Below are positions 56,530 through 64,000 of a stretch of DNA of 64,000 nt, one piece after another; the stretch's first letter is position 1, and each line of letters starts with the position of its first letter. The stretch is taken from positions 282,899 through 346,898 of the forward strand of contig NZ_JASCTH010000001.1 in the NCBI RefSeq assembly GCF_030009775.1. The letters run 5' to 3'. The translations under genes were made by a program, and so were the position numbers. Origin of the DNA: Actinoplanes sandaracinus. GTDB taxonomy: Bacteria > Actinomycetota > Actinomycetes > Mycobacteriales > Micromonosporaceae. The notes under the pieces are model-generated. The model was not told where the DNA came from. It made no database searches and saw only the letters and a list, made by a program, of their open reading frames with translations.

Positions 56530-57759
56530 ATGCGGATCACCTGTGTCGGCGGCGGCCCCGCCGGCCTGTACTTCGCGACGCTGGCCAAGCTCGCCGACCC
56601 GTCGAACGACGTGACCGTGCTGGAACGCAACCCGGCCGGCGTCACCTGGGGCTGGGGCGTGGTGTTCTGGGACGACCTGCTCGACGACCTGTTCAGGTAC
56701 GACCCGGTCAGCGCGCGGCGGATCTGGGACGCCGCCTACAAGTGGGACGAGTACGAGGTGCGCGCCACCGGAAAGCCGGTCACCCACCTGGCCGGGTACG
56801 GCTTCAGCCTGGGCCGGCACCGGCTGCTGCAGATCCTGGCCGAGCGGGCAGCCGAGGTCGGCGTGCGCATCGAGTACTCCGACGAGGTGGCCGACCTCGC
56901 CGATCTGCCGCCGTCCGACCTGGTGGTGGCATGCGACGGGGCGCGCAGCCGGATCCGCGACGCGCACGCCGAACACTTCGGCGCCGAGGTGGAGACGGCC
57001 CGCAACAAGTACATCTGGCTGGGCACGCCGAAGGTGTTCGACACCTTCACCTTCGGGTTCGAGCAGACCCCGGCCGGCTGGATCTGGTTCCACGCCTACC
57101 CGTTCGACGCGCACACCAGCACGTTCATCGTCGAGTGCACCCCGGCGACCTGGGAGGCGCTGGAGTTCGACCGGCTCGACGCTCGCAGCGGGGCGCTGAA
57201 ACTGCAGGCGATCTTCGCGTCGCATCTGGACGGCGCGCCCCTGATCGATCACCGGGCCGAGGTCGGCGGCACCGGCTGGCTGAACTTCCGGCGGGTCACC
57301 GCGCAGCGCTGGGACCACGGCAACGTGGTGCTGATGGGCGACTCGGCGCACACCACCCACTTCGCGATCGGCTCCGGCACCAAGCTGGCGATACAGGACG
57401 CGATGGCTCTGGCGGACGCGGTCGCCTCGGGCGACGATCTACCGGTGGCCCTGGAACGCTACGAGCATCGCCGCAAGGCGGCGCTGGCTCCGCTGCAACG
57501 CGCGGCACGGGCGAGCAGCGCCTGGTTCGAGCACATGCCGGAGTACGCCCACCTGCCGGCCAGGCGTTTCTCCTACGCGCTGTCGAACCGGCGGGGCGAG
57601 TATCCGGCCTGGCGTTATGCGCTGCACATGGCGACGCAGAGCACGATCCCGCGGATGTTGCTGCGGTGGACTCTGCAGGCGCGCCGGTCGAGCCGGGCCC
57701 GGCGCCGGACCGAGACGACCCCGATGGGCACGGCACAGGCGATCCCCCACACCGCGTGA
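56530..57759 (+). CDS. FAD-dependent monooxygenase (aryl-CoA hydroxylase-like)
   Basis: 409 residues. FAD motifs: GGGPAGLYFATLAKLADP at the N-terminus, DLVVACDGARSRIRD (DG motif) and GDSAHTTHFAIGSGTKLAIQD (GD motif). The sequence pattern, especially GWGVVFWDDLLDDLF, resembles the N-terminal oxygenase half of salicylyl- or anthraniloyl-CoA 5-hydroxylases, but the reductase half is absent. It probably hydroxylates an aromatic acyl group. It lies 10 bases after one FemAB copy and 20 bases before the next, so the three are likely co-expressed. An unusual enzyme for a polysaccharide locus. Confidence 0.82.
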   Translation: MRITCVGGGPAGLYFATLAKLADPSNDVTVLERNPAGVTWGWGVVFWDDLLDDLFRYDPVSARRIWDAAYKWDEYEVRATGKPVTHLAGYGFSLGRHRLLQILAERAAEVGVRIEYSDEVADLADLPPSDLVVACDGARSRIRDAHAEHFGAEVETARNKYIWLGTPKVFDTFTFGFEQTPAGWIWFHAYPFDAHTSTFIVECTPATWEALEFDRLDARSGALKLQAIFASHLDGAPLIDHRAEVGGTGWLNFRRVTAQRWDHGNVVLMGDSAHTTHFAIGSGTKLAIQDAMALADAVASGDDLPVALERYEHRRKAALAPLQRAARASSAWFEHMPEYAHLPARRFSYALSNRRGEYPAWRYALHMATQSTIPRMLLRWTLQARRSSRARRRTETTPMGTAQAIPHTA

Positions 57760-57779
57760 TCCAACTGAAGGGATGACCG

Positions 57780-58793
57780 ATGACCGAAGGCGCCCTGCTC
57801 GAACCCGGCGACCCGGCGTGGGCGGACGCCTTACGGCGCGTCCACCACGACGTCTATCACCTGCCGGAGTACGTGACACTCGACGCCCGGCTGTCCGGAG
57901 GAACCCCGGCCGCGTTTCGCTACGACGAGATGGGCCAGGTGTTCCTGCTTCCTCTGGTGCTGCGGCCGGTTCCCGGGACCGGGCTGCGGGACGCGGTCTC
58001 CCCCTATGGGTATCCCGGTCCGGTCAGTGACGTTCCGGCATCCGGGACGGCGTTCTGGACGCGGGCTGTTCGGCACATGACGGCGCTGCTGCGTACCCAT
58101 GACGTGATCTCGGTCTTCGCCCGCCTGCACCCGCTGCTGCCCGCGCCGGCCGGAGCGCTGGTCGAGGCCGGCGCCGTCGTGCACCACGGCGAGACGGTGT
58201 CGGCGGATCTGACGCTCACGCCGGAGCAACTGTGGCAGGACACCCACCGCACCCATCGCAACCAGATCAACAAGGCGAAACGGGCCGGGGTACGGATCGT
58301 CTTCGACGACTGGGACCTGCTCGACGAGTGGGTGGACACCTATCACGCGACGATGAAGCGGGTCGGGGCGACCGGGTTCTACTTCTTCGACGCCGACCAC
58401 TTCCACCGGTTGCGGGCGGCGCTCGCCGGGCACGTCCATCTGGCGGTCGCGGTGCGGGACGCGGAGGTGCTGGGCGGCAACCTGTTCTTCGCGTACCGCC
58501 GGATCATGCAGACGCATCTGCAGTCCACTCGGGACGGTAAGATCTGGTGGGCGGACAAGCTGCTCTACCACGAGGTCCGACTGTGGGGGCGCGAGCGCGG
58601 GAACCTGGTCCACCACATCGGCGGCGGGCTGGGCGGCGCCGACGACTCACTGTTCCGGTACAAGGCGGCGTTCGCGGCGGGGCGGCAGGACTTCCACACG
58701 TGGCGGGTCGTCACCGATCCGGTCGCCTTCGAGAAGCTGTGCGGGACACCGACGACGGAGATGCTGGAGGGCCGATTTCCGCCATACCGCTAG
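57780..58793 (+). CDS. FemAB-like GNAT acyltransferase, copy 2
   Basis: 337 residues, a paralog of the gene at 55503. It shares VYHLPEYVTLDARLSGGTPAAF, SPYGYPGPV, THRNQINKAKRAGVRIVFDDWD and GGGLGGADDSLFRYKAAF in the same order. Differences cluster in the N-terminus and in the segment around AGAVVHHGETVSAD. The duplication probably gave two acyltransferases with different acceptors or donors, flanking the monooxygenase. Both are cytoplasmic by sequence. Confidence 0.85.
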   Translation: MTEGALLEPGDPAWADALRRVHHDVYHLPEYVTLDARLSGGTPAAFRYDEMGQVFLLPLVLRPVPGTGLRDAVSPYGYPGPVSDVPASGTAFWTRAVRHMTALLRTHDVISVFARLHPLLPAPAGALVEAGAVVHHGETVSADLTLTPEQLWQDTHRTHRNQINKAKRAGVRIVFDDWDLLDEWVDTYHATMKRVGATGFYFFDADHFHRLRAALAGHVHLAVAVRDAEVLGGNLFFAYRRIMQTHLQSTRDGKIWWADKLLYHEVRLWGRERGNLVHHIGGGLGGADDSLFRYKAAFAAGRQDFHTWRVVTDPVAFEKLCGTPTTEMLEGRFPPYR

Positions 58794-58805
58794 GCGTTTT
58801 GCGGG

Positions 58806-60716
58806 ATGATGTCCGGTATGACCCCTGGCACCGTGGACGAGTACGCCGAACGGAACACCCAGTTGCTGAGCCGTCGCCGGATCAGCCGCCGCTCGGCGCT
58901 GCAAGCGGTCACCGCCGGCGCCGGCGGGCTGGCGTACGCCCAGTTCCGTCTCGCCGACGCGGCGTTCGCGGCCGCCGGCGGCCAGGCCGGCCAGGCCGGA
59001 GTGGTCGTCTCGGGGCGGCACCTGTCGTTCGTGCCCGCGAAAGACGGTGTGCCCCGGCCCGCGATGGCGGTGACCGCGCAGCTGGTGAGCCGCACCGGCA
59101 GCCTCCCCAAGAAGCTGCGCGCCACCGTCGAGGTGGGCACGAAGCCGGGCGACTACGGCACCCGGTTCGACGCCGAGATCCGGCACCTCAGCGGTTCCGA
59201 CGCCATCGCGGGCGGGCCGGTGTGCAGCCAGTTCTACGTCAAAGCGGTGCTCGACCGGCTGACGCCGGGGGCGGTGCACCACTACCGGATCCGGCTCTCC
59301 GACGGCACGGTCACCGGCGACGCGCACTTCACCGCCGCGCCCGGCCGGGCGGCCGCCGGGCCGTTCACGTTCACCGCGTTCGCCGACGTCGGCACGCACA
59401 CCGCGCCCACCGACCCGCGGTACGCCTGGCACCAGCAGCCGGCCGTGGTGCGCAAGGCCGGCGGCACCTGGCCGGCCGGCGTCTTCGACAACAACTCCTA
59501 CATCAGCACCGACCCGGTCGCCGGGGCCAACGGGACCGACCCGTGGCCGGCTCTCACCCAGGTCAACCTGATGGGCACCCAGAACCCGGCGTTCACCCTG
59601 CTCGCCGGGGACATCTGCTACGCCAACCCGACCGGCAACGGCCTGCCCGCCGACGACACGATGGCAATGTCCCGGACCGCGCCACCCGGGCGGAGCATGT
59701 TCAACCCGTACGTCTGGGACGTCTTCCTCGACCAGATCGAACCACAGGCGGCGTTCGTCCCGTGGATGTTCGCCACCGGCAACCACGACATGGAACCCAT
59801 TCACGGCACCCACGGGTACGGCGGCCACCTCACCCGCCTCGACATGCCCGGCAACGGGCCGCGCTCCTGCCCGTCGGTGTACCGATTCACCTACGCCAAC
59901 GTCGGATTCATCTCGCTCGACGCCAACGAGCTGTCCGCCGAGTTGCGGACCAACACCGGGTACTCCGGTGGCGAACAGGTGCGCTGGCTGGAGTCGGTGC
60001 TGCGGGAATGGCGCTCCAAGACGGCGGTCGACTTCATCGTCGCGTTCTTCCACCACTGCGCGTACGCGACCTCGCACAACCACGCCTCCGACGGCGGGGT
60101 GCGCGACGCACTCGACCCGCTCTTCTCCCGTTACCGGGTCGACCTGGCCGTGCAGGGGCACAACCATCAGTTCGAGCGCACCGACCCGATCCGGTTCGGG
60201 AAGAAGACCAGGCCCGCGCCGGACGGCTCCACCATCCGGCCCGCCGACGACGGGGTGACCTACATCTGCGCCGGCTCGGGCGGGCGGCCCCGCTACCCGT
60301 TCCGGCCGGCGCCCGGCCCGGAGGCGCCCGCACCGGCCGGCGTGACGCCGCGCGGAGCCCAGGCCCTCCCCGAGGGCGAGCGGTACCGCGGTCACAAGCC
60401 GGTGAAGCCCGAGAACAGCACCGAGACCGTGGCGAACAGTTACGTGTGGTCGGCCGCCGGCGCAAAGCCCGGCGGCAAGGGCAAGCGGGTGCCGGAGTCC
60501 GTGGACTGGTCGCAGGTCAGGTACGACGCGTACGCGTTCCTGGCCGTCGACGTGGTGCCGGCCGCGCCGGGGCAGCCGACCACGCTGACGGTGCGAACTC
60601 TCGCCGACGCGCTGCCGGGAAGCAAGCAGAAGCACACCGAGATCGACCGGATCACGCTGACCCGCACCGCGGGCCGCGGCGTCCTCACCGACGGCCAGAC
60701 GGCGGCGTCCTTTTAG
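58806..60716 (+). CDS. Secreted metallophosphoesterase (purple acid phosphatase/PhoD-like)
   Basis: 636 residues from ATG 58806. The N-terminus has a twin-arginine-type signal (ISRRSALQAVTAGAGGLAYA). An N-terminal beta domain (about 60-190) precedes the metallophosphoesterase domain with metal ligands in TAFADVG, LLAGDICYAN, ATGNHDMEP, FFHHCAYATSHNH and VQGHNHQFERT. The final part (AYAFLAVDVVPAAPGQP) is beta-rich. It should hydrolyse phosphoesters outside the cell, perhaps for phosphate scavenging. It is 12 bases past the second FemAB copy but on a different theme, so its membership in the polysaccharide locus is uncertain. Confidence 0.85.
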   Translation: MMSGMTPGTVDEYAERNTQLLSRRRISRRSALQAVTAGAGGLAYAQFRLADAAFAAAGGQAGQAGVVVSGRHLSFVPAKDGVPRPAMAVTAQLVSRTGSLPKKLRATVEVGTKPGDYGTRFDAEIRHLSGSDAIAGGPVCSQFYVKAVLDRLTPGAVHHYRIRLSDGTVTGDAHFTAAPGRAAAGPFTFTAFADVGTHTAPTDPRYAWHQQPAVVRKAGGTWPAGVFDNNSYISTDPVAGANGTDPWPALTQVNLMGTQNPAFTLLAGDICYANPTGNGLPADDTMAMSRTAPPGRSMFNPYVWDVFLDQIEPQAAFVPWMFATGNHDMEPIHGTHGYGGHLTRLDMPGNGPRSCPSVYRFTYANVGFISLDANELSAELRTNTGYSGGEQVRWLESVLREWRSKTAVDFIVAFFHHCAYATSHNHASDGGVRDALDPLFSRYRVDLAVQGHNHQFERTDPIRFGKKTRPAPDGSTIRPADDGVTYICAGSGGRPRYPFRPAPGPEAPAPAGVTPRGAQALPEGERYRGHKPVKPENSTETVANSYVWSAAGAKPGGKGKRVPESVDWSQVRYDAYAFLAVDVVPAAPGQPTTLTVRTLADALPGSKQKHTEIDRITLTRTAGRGVLTDGQTAASF

Positions 60717-60717
60717 A

Positions 60718-60830
60718 CCACCGCTCCCAGGCCGCCGCCCGCGACCGCCATTCCCGACCGTCATTGCTCAGGCCACCGCTCCCAGGCCGCCAGCCCGGGA
60801 CCGCCGCTCCCGATGGCCACCGCTTCCAGG
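60718..60830. repeat. Degenerate repeats after the phosphatase gene
   Basis: A 19-base unit (CCACCGCTCCCAGGCCGCC) occurs exactly at 60718-60736 and 60773-60791, with a degenerate copy near 60814-60830. They occupy the gap between convergent genes. Confidence 0.75.
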
Positions 60831-60845
60831 TGCGTCGGCGGTCCG

Positions 60846-61196
60846 TCAGGCGGCTTTGACCGCGTAACGGTCGACCAAGCCGGCGAGGATGTCGTGGGTG
60901 TGGCGCAGGTCGGCCATCTGCGCCTCGATCCGCCGTAACTCCTCGGCGAGCCGGGCAGCCAGCCACGGCGTGCGGATCTCCTCATCGGCCACACACGGCA
61001 GGACGTCACGGATCGTGCCGGTGGACAGCCCGGCGGCGAGCAGCGTCCTGATCAGGGCAACCCGCTCGACCGCCGCGAGTGGATAGTGGCGCTGGCCGCC
61101 GGTACCCCGCTCGCTCGTCAGGAGTCCCTGCTCCTCGTAGTAGCGCAGCGACCGCGCGCTGGCGCCCGTCGCGGCGCTGAGGTCACCGATCCGCAT
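60846..61196 (-). CDS. MerR-family transcriptional regulator
   Basis: 116 residues from ATG 61196, with GGGAG close upstream (GTG 61214 is an alternative). The N-terminal MerR helix-turn-helix reads RIGDLSAATGASARSLRYYEEQGLL (given in part), followed by YPLAAVERVALIRTLLAAGLSTGTI and a coiled coil (ARLAEELRRIEAQMADL). The C-terminal effector part is short, so it may sense a small molecule or redox cue. It is divergent from an Old Yellow Enzyme gene and should control it and itself through the palindrome at 61220-61243. Confidence 0.92.
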   Translation of the reverse strand: MRIGDLSAATGASARSLRYYEEQGLLTSERGTGGQRHYPLAAVERVALIRTLLAAGLSTGTIRDVLPCVADEEIRTPWLAARLAEELRRIEAQMADLRHTHDILAGLVDRYAVKAA

Positions 61197-61219
61197 GCCT
61201 GTCTCCCTCGTCACGTGGC

Positions 61220-61243
61220 CTTGACCCTGACATCAGTGTCAAG
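61220..61243. promoter_or_regulatory. MerR-type palindromic operator/promoter
   Basis: A 24-base near-perfect palindrome has outer arms CTTGAC (61220-61225) and GTCAAG (61238-61243) and inner arms CTGA/TCAG, so all but the single-base and centre positions pair. TTGACC at 61221 can serve as -35, with TTTTAG (61244-61249) as a -10 after a 17-base spacer. MerR regulators bind just this geometry. The ATG of the reductase gene lies about ten bases further on. Confidence 0.7.
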
Positions 61244-61258
61244 TTTTAGCGTGGCCGC

Positions 61259-62401
61259 ATGACGACGACAAGCCTTCCACCCGAGTCCCGCGACCGGACC
61301 CTCCCTCCCGCCGACATGCCCGCGGGTACCGCCGACGGCTCCCTCATTGCCGCCGGTGGCTCTGTCGTTCCGGCGGGCCTGGCGCTTGCGACCAGCCCGG
61401 TCAGCCTCGCCGGGCTCGCCCTGCCGAACCGCTTCGTGATGGCGCCGATGACCCGCTTCCGCTCCCCCGGCGGCGTGCCCACACCCGAGGTCGCCGCCTA
61501 CTACCGGCGCCGCGCCGAGAACGGCGTCGGACTGATCATCACCGAGGGCACCCTGGTCGGCCATCCCACCGCGAGCCATGAGACCACCGTCCCCCGGATG
61601 ACCGCCGGCGCCGCCGAGGCCGGATGGCGACGGGTCACCTCGGAGGTCCACGCGGCCGGCGGCCGGATCACCGCACAGCTCTGGCACCTCGGCAGCGAAC
61701 GCCGCGCGATCGACGGCATCGGGTCCTGGACCCCGTCGACCATGTCCACCGCGGACATCGACACCATCGTGGCGGCGTTCGCCGAGTCCGCCGTGGTCGC
61801 GGCCCGTGCCGGCTTCGACGCCGTCGAGATTCACGCGGCACACGGCTACCTGCTCGACGAGTTCCTCTGGCCGGCGACCAACCGCCGCACCGACGCCTTC
61901 GGCGGCAGCCCGTCCCGACGCGCCGCCTTCCCTGCCGAGGTCATCCGCGCGGTCCGCGCGTCGCTGCCGGCCTCGATCCCGATTATCGTCCGCTTTTCAC
62001 AGTTCAAAGAACGTGCCTACGACGCCCGCATCGCCGGCTCTCCCAGCGAACTCGCCGAGATTCTCGAGGTGCTCGTCGCCGCGGGCGCCGACGTCTTCCA
62101 CGCCTCCCAACGCCGCTTCTGGGAACCGGCCTTCCCCGGCTCGGAGCTCAACCTGGCAGGCTGGGCCAAGAAGCTGACCGGCCTTCCGTCGATCACCGTC
62201 GGCTCGGTCGGCCTGACCAGCGGCTTCGCCAGCTCGCCCGCGATGTCACGCCTGGTCGGCGGCCTGACCGCCGGCGAGTTCGACCTGGTCGCGCTGGGCC
62301 GCATCCTCCTCGGCAACCCGGCCTGGGTCCGCCTGGTCGCCGAGAACCGCCTCGCCGAGATCCGCGACTACGACAAGTCCGACGAGGACGTCTACTTCTG
62401 A
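61259..62401 (+). CDS. Old Yellow Enzyme family NADH:flavin oxidoreductase
   Basis: 380 residues from ATG 61259. FMN-binding TIM-barrel motifs: LPNRFVMAPMTRFRSPGG, ITAQLWHLGSE, EIHAAHGYLLDEFLWPATNRRTD (in parts) and SRLVGGLTAGEFDLVALGRILLGNP. It reduces activated alkenes such as enones or nitro compounds using NAD(P)H. The first 40 residues are a Pro/Ala/Ser extension before the barrel. The start lies too close to the presumed -10 for a ribosome site, so the mRNA may be leaderless. Regulation by the divergent MerR protein is likely. Confidence 0.92.
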   Translation: MTTTSLPPESRDRTLPPADMPAGTADGSLIAAGGSVVPAGLALATSPVSLAGLALPNRFVMAPMTRFRSPGGVPTPEVAAYYRRRAENGVGLIITEGTLVGHPTASHETTVPRMTAGAAEAGWRRVTSEVHAAGGRITAQLWHLGSERRAIDGIGSWTPSTMSTADIDTIVAAFAESAVVAARAGFDAVEIHAAHGYLLDEFLWPATNRRTDAFGGSPSRRAAFPAEVIRAVRASLPASIPIIVRFSQFKERAYDARIAGSPSELAEILEVLVAAGADVFHASQRRFWEPAFPGSELNLAGWAKKLTGLPSITVGSVGLTSGFASSPAMSRLVGGLTAGEFDLVALGRILLGNPAWVRLVAENRLAEIRDYDKSDEDVYF

Positions 62402-62410
62402 GCGGACCGC

Positions 62411-62734
62411 CTACTTCTGAAGCGTGTCGTCCACCGGCGCGGCGTTCAGCGCCTCGCCCAGCAGGGCCCGCAACGCGTGGGCGTGTTCGCTCAGGGCGCG
62501 CCGGCCGGCACTGGTGAGCCGGGCGGTGGCACGGCGGCCGGTGCGGCGGACCTCGACGTATCCGGCCTCCTGCAGGCTGGTCAGCTGCTTGCTCAGCGCC
62601 GAGTCACTCAGCCCGGTCGCCTCACGCAGATAGCTGAACTCGACATGCGCCGCCGGAGCGAGCAGCGAGACGATGGACAGCCGGACCGGCCAGTGCAACA
62701 GCTCGTTGAAGCCCGGTGGTCGAGCCCCGGTCAT
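62411..62734 (-). CDS. Winged-helix transcriptional regulator
   Basis: 107 residues. A single winged-helix domain of the MarR/ArsR-like group: FNELLHWPVRLSIVSLLAP, LREATGLSDSALSKQLTSLQEAGYVEVRRTGRRATARLTSAGR (in parts). The C-terminal helix includes EHAHALRALLGEALN. Its ATG overlaps the stop of the upstream membrane gene by four bases (62731-62734), so the two are co-translated. The gene ends 10 bases after the reductase stop on the opposite strand; both ends share CTACTTCTGA (62392 and 62411). It may regulate its own operon via the palindrome at 63202. Confidence 0.87.
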   Translation of the reverse strand: MTGARPPGFNELLHWPVRLSIVSLLAPAAHVEFSYLREATGLSDSALSKQLTSLQEAGYVEVRRTGRRATARLTSAGRRALSEHAHALRALLGEALNAAPVDDTLQK

Positions 62735-63174
62735 TCCGGACCCCGAACGTCGGCCGCGGCCGCCTGTGCCCGGCCCATCCCGATGACCGCCACGACCCCG
62801 CCCGCCAAGCCGCCGATGGTGCTGGCCACCGGCACGTCTAGCAGCCGCATCACCGACCCGACGACGATGGCGGTGACCAGCATGGCTCCAGTGATGATCG
62901 CTATTGGGGCCAGCCGGAGGGCGCGCATCCGCAACCGGACGCCGGTGATGCGCTCCAGGAGAACGGCCAACCCGAGGGTCGCCAGTACACCGGCGGCCAT
63001 CATGGCGATCGCCGCCCAGCCGCTCACGTCCCCGCTCGCCCAGACAACTGTCAGCGAGGCGGCGGAGCCATACGTGTACCAGGCGGGGAAGCGGCGAGGG
63101 GTGCCCTGCCGCAGGGTCTGTTCGTTTCGTCGCTGAATCTCGGCGAGCGCCTTGGCGGCCTCGTCAACATCCAT
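62731..63174 (-). CDS. Small membrane protein paired with a winged-helix regulator
   Basis: 147 residues from ATG 63174, which has GGAAGG eight bases upstream. A cytoplasmic N-terminus (MDVDEAAKALAEIQRRNEQTLRQG) is followed by four hydrophobic segments: WYTYGSAASLTVVWASGDV, AAIAMMAAGVLATLGLAVLL, LAPIAIITGAMLVTAIVVGS and TIGGLAGGVVAVIGMG. No family is recognised. It is first in a two-gene operon with the regulator and could act as a membrane sensor or be the controlled target. Confidence 0.82.
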   Translation of the reverse strand: MDVDEAAKALAEIQRRNEQTLRQGTPRRFPAWYTYGSAASLTVVWASGDVSGWAAIAMMAAGVLATLGLAVLLERITGVRLRMRALRLAPIAIITGAMLVTAIVVGSVMRLLDVPVASTIGGLAGGVVAVIGMGRAQAAAADVRGPE

Positions 63175-63201
63175 GCTGGACACCTTCCCCGTGGGCAAAT
63201 G

Positions 63202-63216
63202 TTTCCTGACAGGAAA
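63202..63216. promoter_or_regulatory. TTTCCTG-A-CAGGAAA palindrome
   Basis: A perfect 7-1-7 palindrome lies 28 bases upstream of the membrane-protein gene and 34 bases upstream of the divergent dioxygenase-like gene. It is a likely operator for the winged-helix regulator. Confidence 0.6.
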
Positions 63217-63249
63217 GATACTCCAACTCTTTCCTCCGAGGCAAGAGAC

Positions 63250-63931
63250 ATGTGGCAACGGAGGCGACGGTCGACCCACCGACCGGAAGAGGCGAACGAC
63301 GCCTTCGTGCGTGAAGTGCACGACAAGGGCCTTGCCTACGACCTGCCCGTGATGTCCCGGCGGCGGATGCCGACCGCGATCGGTGGCGCCGGGGCTCTGG
63401 CCGCGGCCGGTGGCGCCCTGCTCGGCGGCACCGCCGAGCCGGCCACCGCGGCGTGCGCGGCCGAGGTCGACTCGGAGGCGGCCGGACCGTACCCGGCCGA
63501 CGGCTCGAACGGGCCCAACGTGCGTGCGCTCTCCGGCATCGTGCGCAACGGCATCCGGTCGTCGTTCGGCGCATCGACGACGACTGCGCCGGGTGTGCCG
63601 CTGCGGTTCTCGCTCACCGCGCTCAACGCGGCGCGCACGCCGACCGTGGGCGCCGCGGTCTACGCCTGGCATTGCGACCGGGCCGGACGATACTCGCTGC
63701 ACTCCTCGGGCGTGACGGCCCAGAACTACCTGCGCGGCATCCAGGTCACCACTCGGCCGGCACGGTGACGTTCACCAGTATCTATCCCGGGTGTTACGCC
63801 GGGCGGTGGCCGCACATCCACTTCGACGTGTACTCGTCGCTGTCGGCGGCCACCAGCGCGAGCGCCCGATCCGCAAGACCTCGCAGATCGCGTTGCCGGA
63901 ATCCGTCTCCCGGACGATCACCGTTCCCTGA
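63250..63931 (+). pseudogene. Intradiol ring-cleavage dioxygenase-like gene with two frameshifts
   Basis: The gene starts near ATG 63250 (EVHDKGLAYDLP then RRRMPTAIGGAGALAAAGGAL, a twin-arginine-type signal). The first frame stops at 63768 after GIQVTTRPAR. Adding one base near 63758 would restore DSAGTVTFTSIYPGCYAGRWPHIHFDVYSS (in part), including the HIHF metal-site motif of intradiol dioxygenases. A second missing base near 63866 would restore PIRKTSQIALPES. The final segment after ITVP then stops early (63929-63931). Either the gene is dead or the sequence has base-calling errors here; the last 66 bases are homopolymers. Confidence 0.8.
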
Positions 63932-63934
63932 CAT

Positions 63935-64000
63935 GGGCGGGGGGCCCCCGGGGGGGGGGGGGGGCGGGGGGGCCCCCCCCCCACCCGGGGGGGGGGGCGC
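63935..64000. other. G/C homopolymer tract at the window end
   Basis: Runs include G15 (63950-63964) and long C and G runs to base 64000. It has the same style as the tract at 16535-16610. No coding or regulatory content is seen; sequencing or assembly artefact is possible. Confidence 0.8.

Noticed and set aside
58547..60859. A 770-residue plus-strand frame over the phosphatase gene
   Set aside because: Out-of-frame reading; the neighbouring frame has all metallophosphoesterase ligands.

Overview
The window is high-GC DNA with the layout of an actinomycete chromosome: many GTG starts, four-base stop/start overlaps, and actinobacterial families such as a zinc-ribbon protein, SnoaL-like, DUF4360 and IclR/MerR regulators. 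A complete form I CO-dehydrogenase cluster beside an exopolysaccharide locus suggests Micromonosporaceae (Actinoplanes-like). The genus is an inference from gene content, not a measurement. No rRNA, tRNA or CRISPR array was seen.

Region 1 (1-11.4 kb) is a defence-type island. A leftward operon encodes a helix-turn-helix/methylase-like protein lacking its catalytic core, HsdM, HsdS, HsdR and, 51 bases on, a Ser/Thr kinase with a TPR-like C-terminus that leaves the window. The four restriction-modification cistrons overlap by four bases each. A TIGR04141/DUF6119-like gene is divergent, across a cluster of GTGAAC half-sites. A truncated FtsK-like gene start lies at the island edge.

Region 2 (11.3-21.7 kb) is an aerobic CO-oxidation cluster on the minus strand: coxM, coxS, coxL (form I, AYACSFR), an XdhC protein fused to a YHS domain, a MocA-like transferase, a MoxR ATPase (coxD), membrane-anchored coxG and VWA-type coxE. 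A second XdhC gene is divergent, across a 40-base inverted repeat.

Region 3 (21.7-33.7 kb) is mixed. It has an APH-like kinase, a hydrolase, a second-type EF-Tu with substitutions at elfamycin-contact positions, a secreted beta-barrel protein, a GGDEF diguanylate cyclase, a SnoaL-like protein, a DUF4360 protein, a two-component system divergent from an ABC exporter, and a CDP-alcohol phosphatidyltransferase.

Region 4 (33.6-40.5 kb) is a glycerol regulon. glpF-glpK-glpD run leftward; an IclR regulator and a second glycerol kinase run rightward.

Region 5 (40.2-45.6 kb) holds a zinc-ribbon protein, an F420/NADP-type reductase, a STAS/anti-sigma pair, and a secreted subtilase with a starch-binding CBM20 domain.

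Region 6 (45.9-58.8 kb) is a polysaccharide locus: deacetylase, aminosugar aminotransferase, glycosyltransferase, chain-length/kinase-like protein, flippase, polymerase and a secreted protein. It ends in two paralogous FemAB/GNAT acyltransferases flanking a flavin monooxygenase; a third such acyltransferase is divergent at the start.

Region 7 (58.8-64 kb) has a secreted metallophosphatase, a MerR/Old Yellow Enzyme pair sharing a palindromic promoter, a winged-helix regulator with a membrane partner, and a frameshifted intradiol-dioxygenase-like gene running into a G/C homopolymer tract at the window end.
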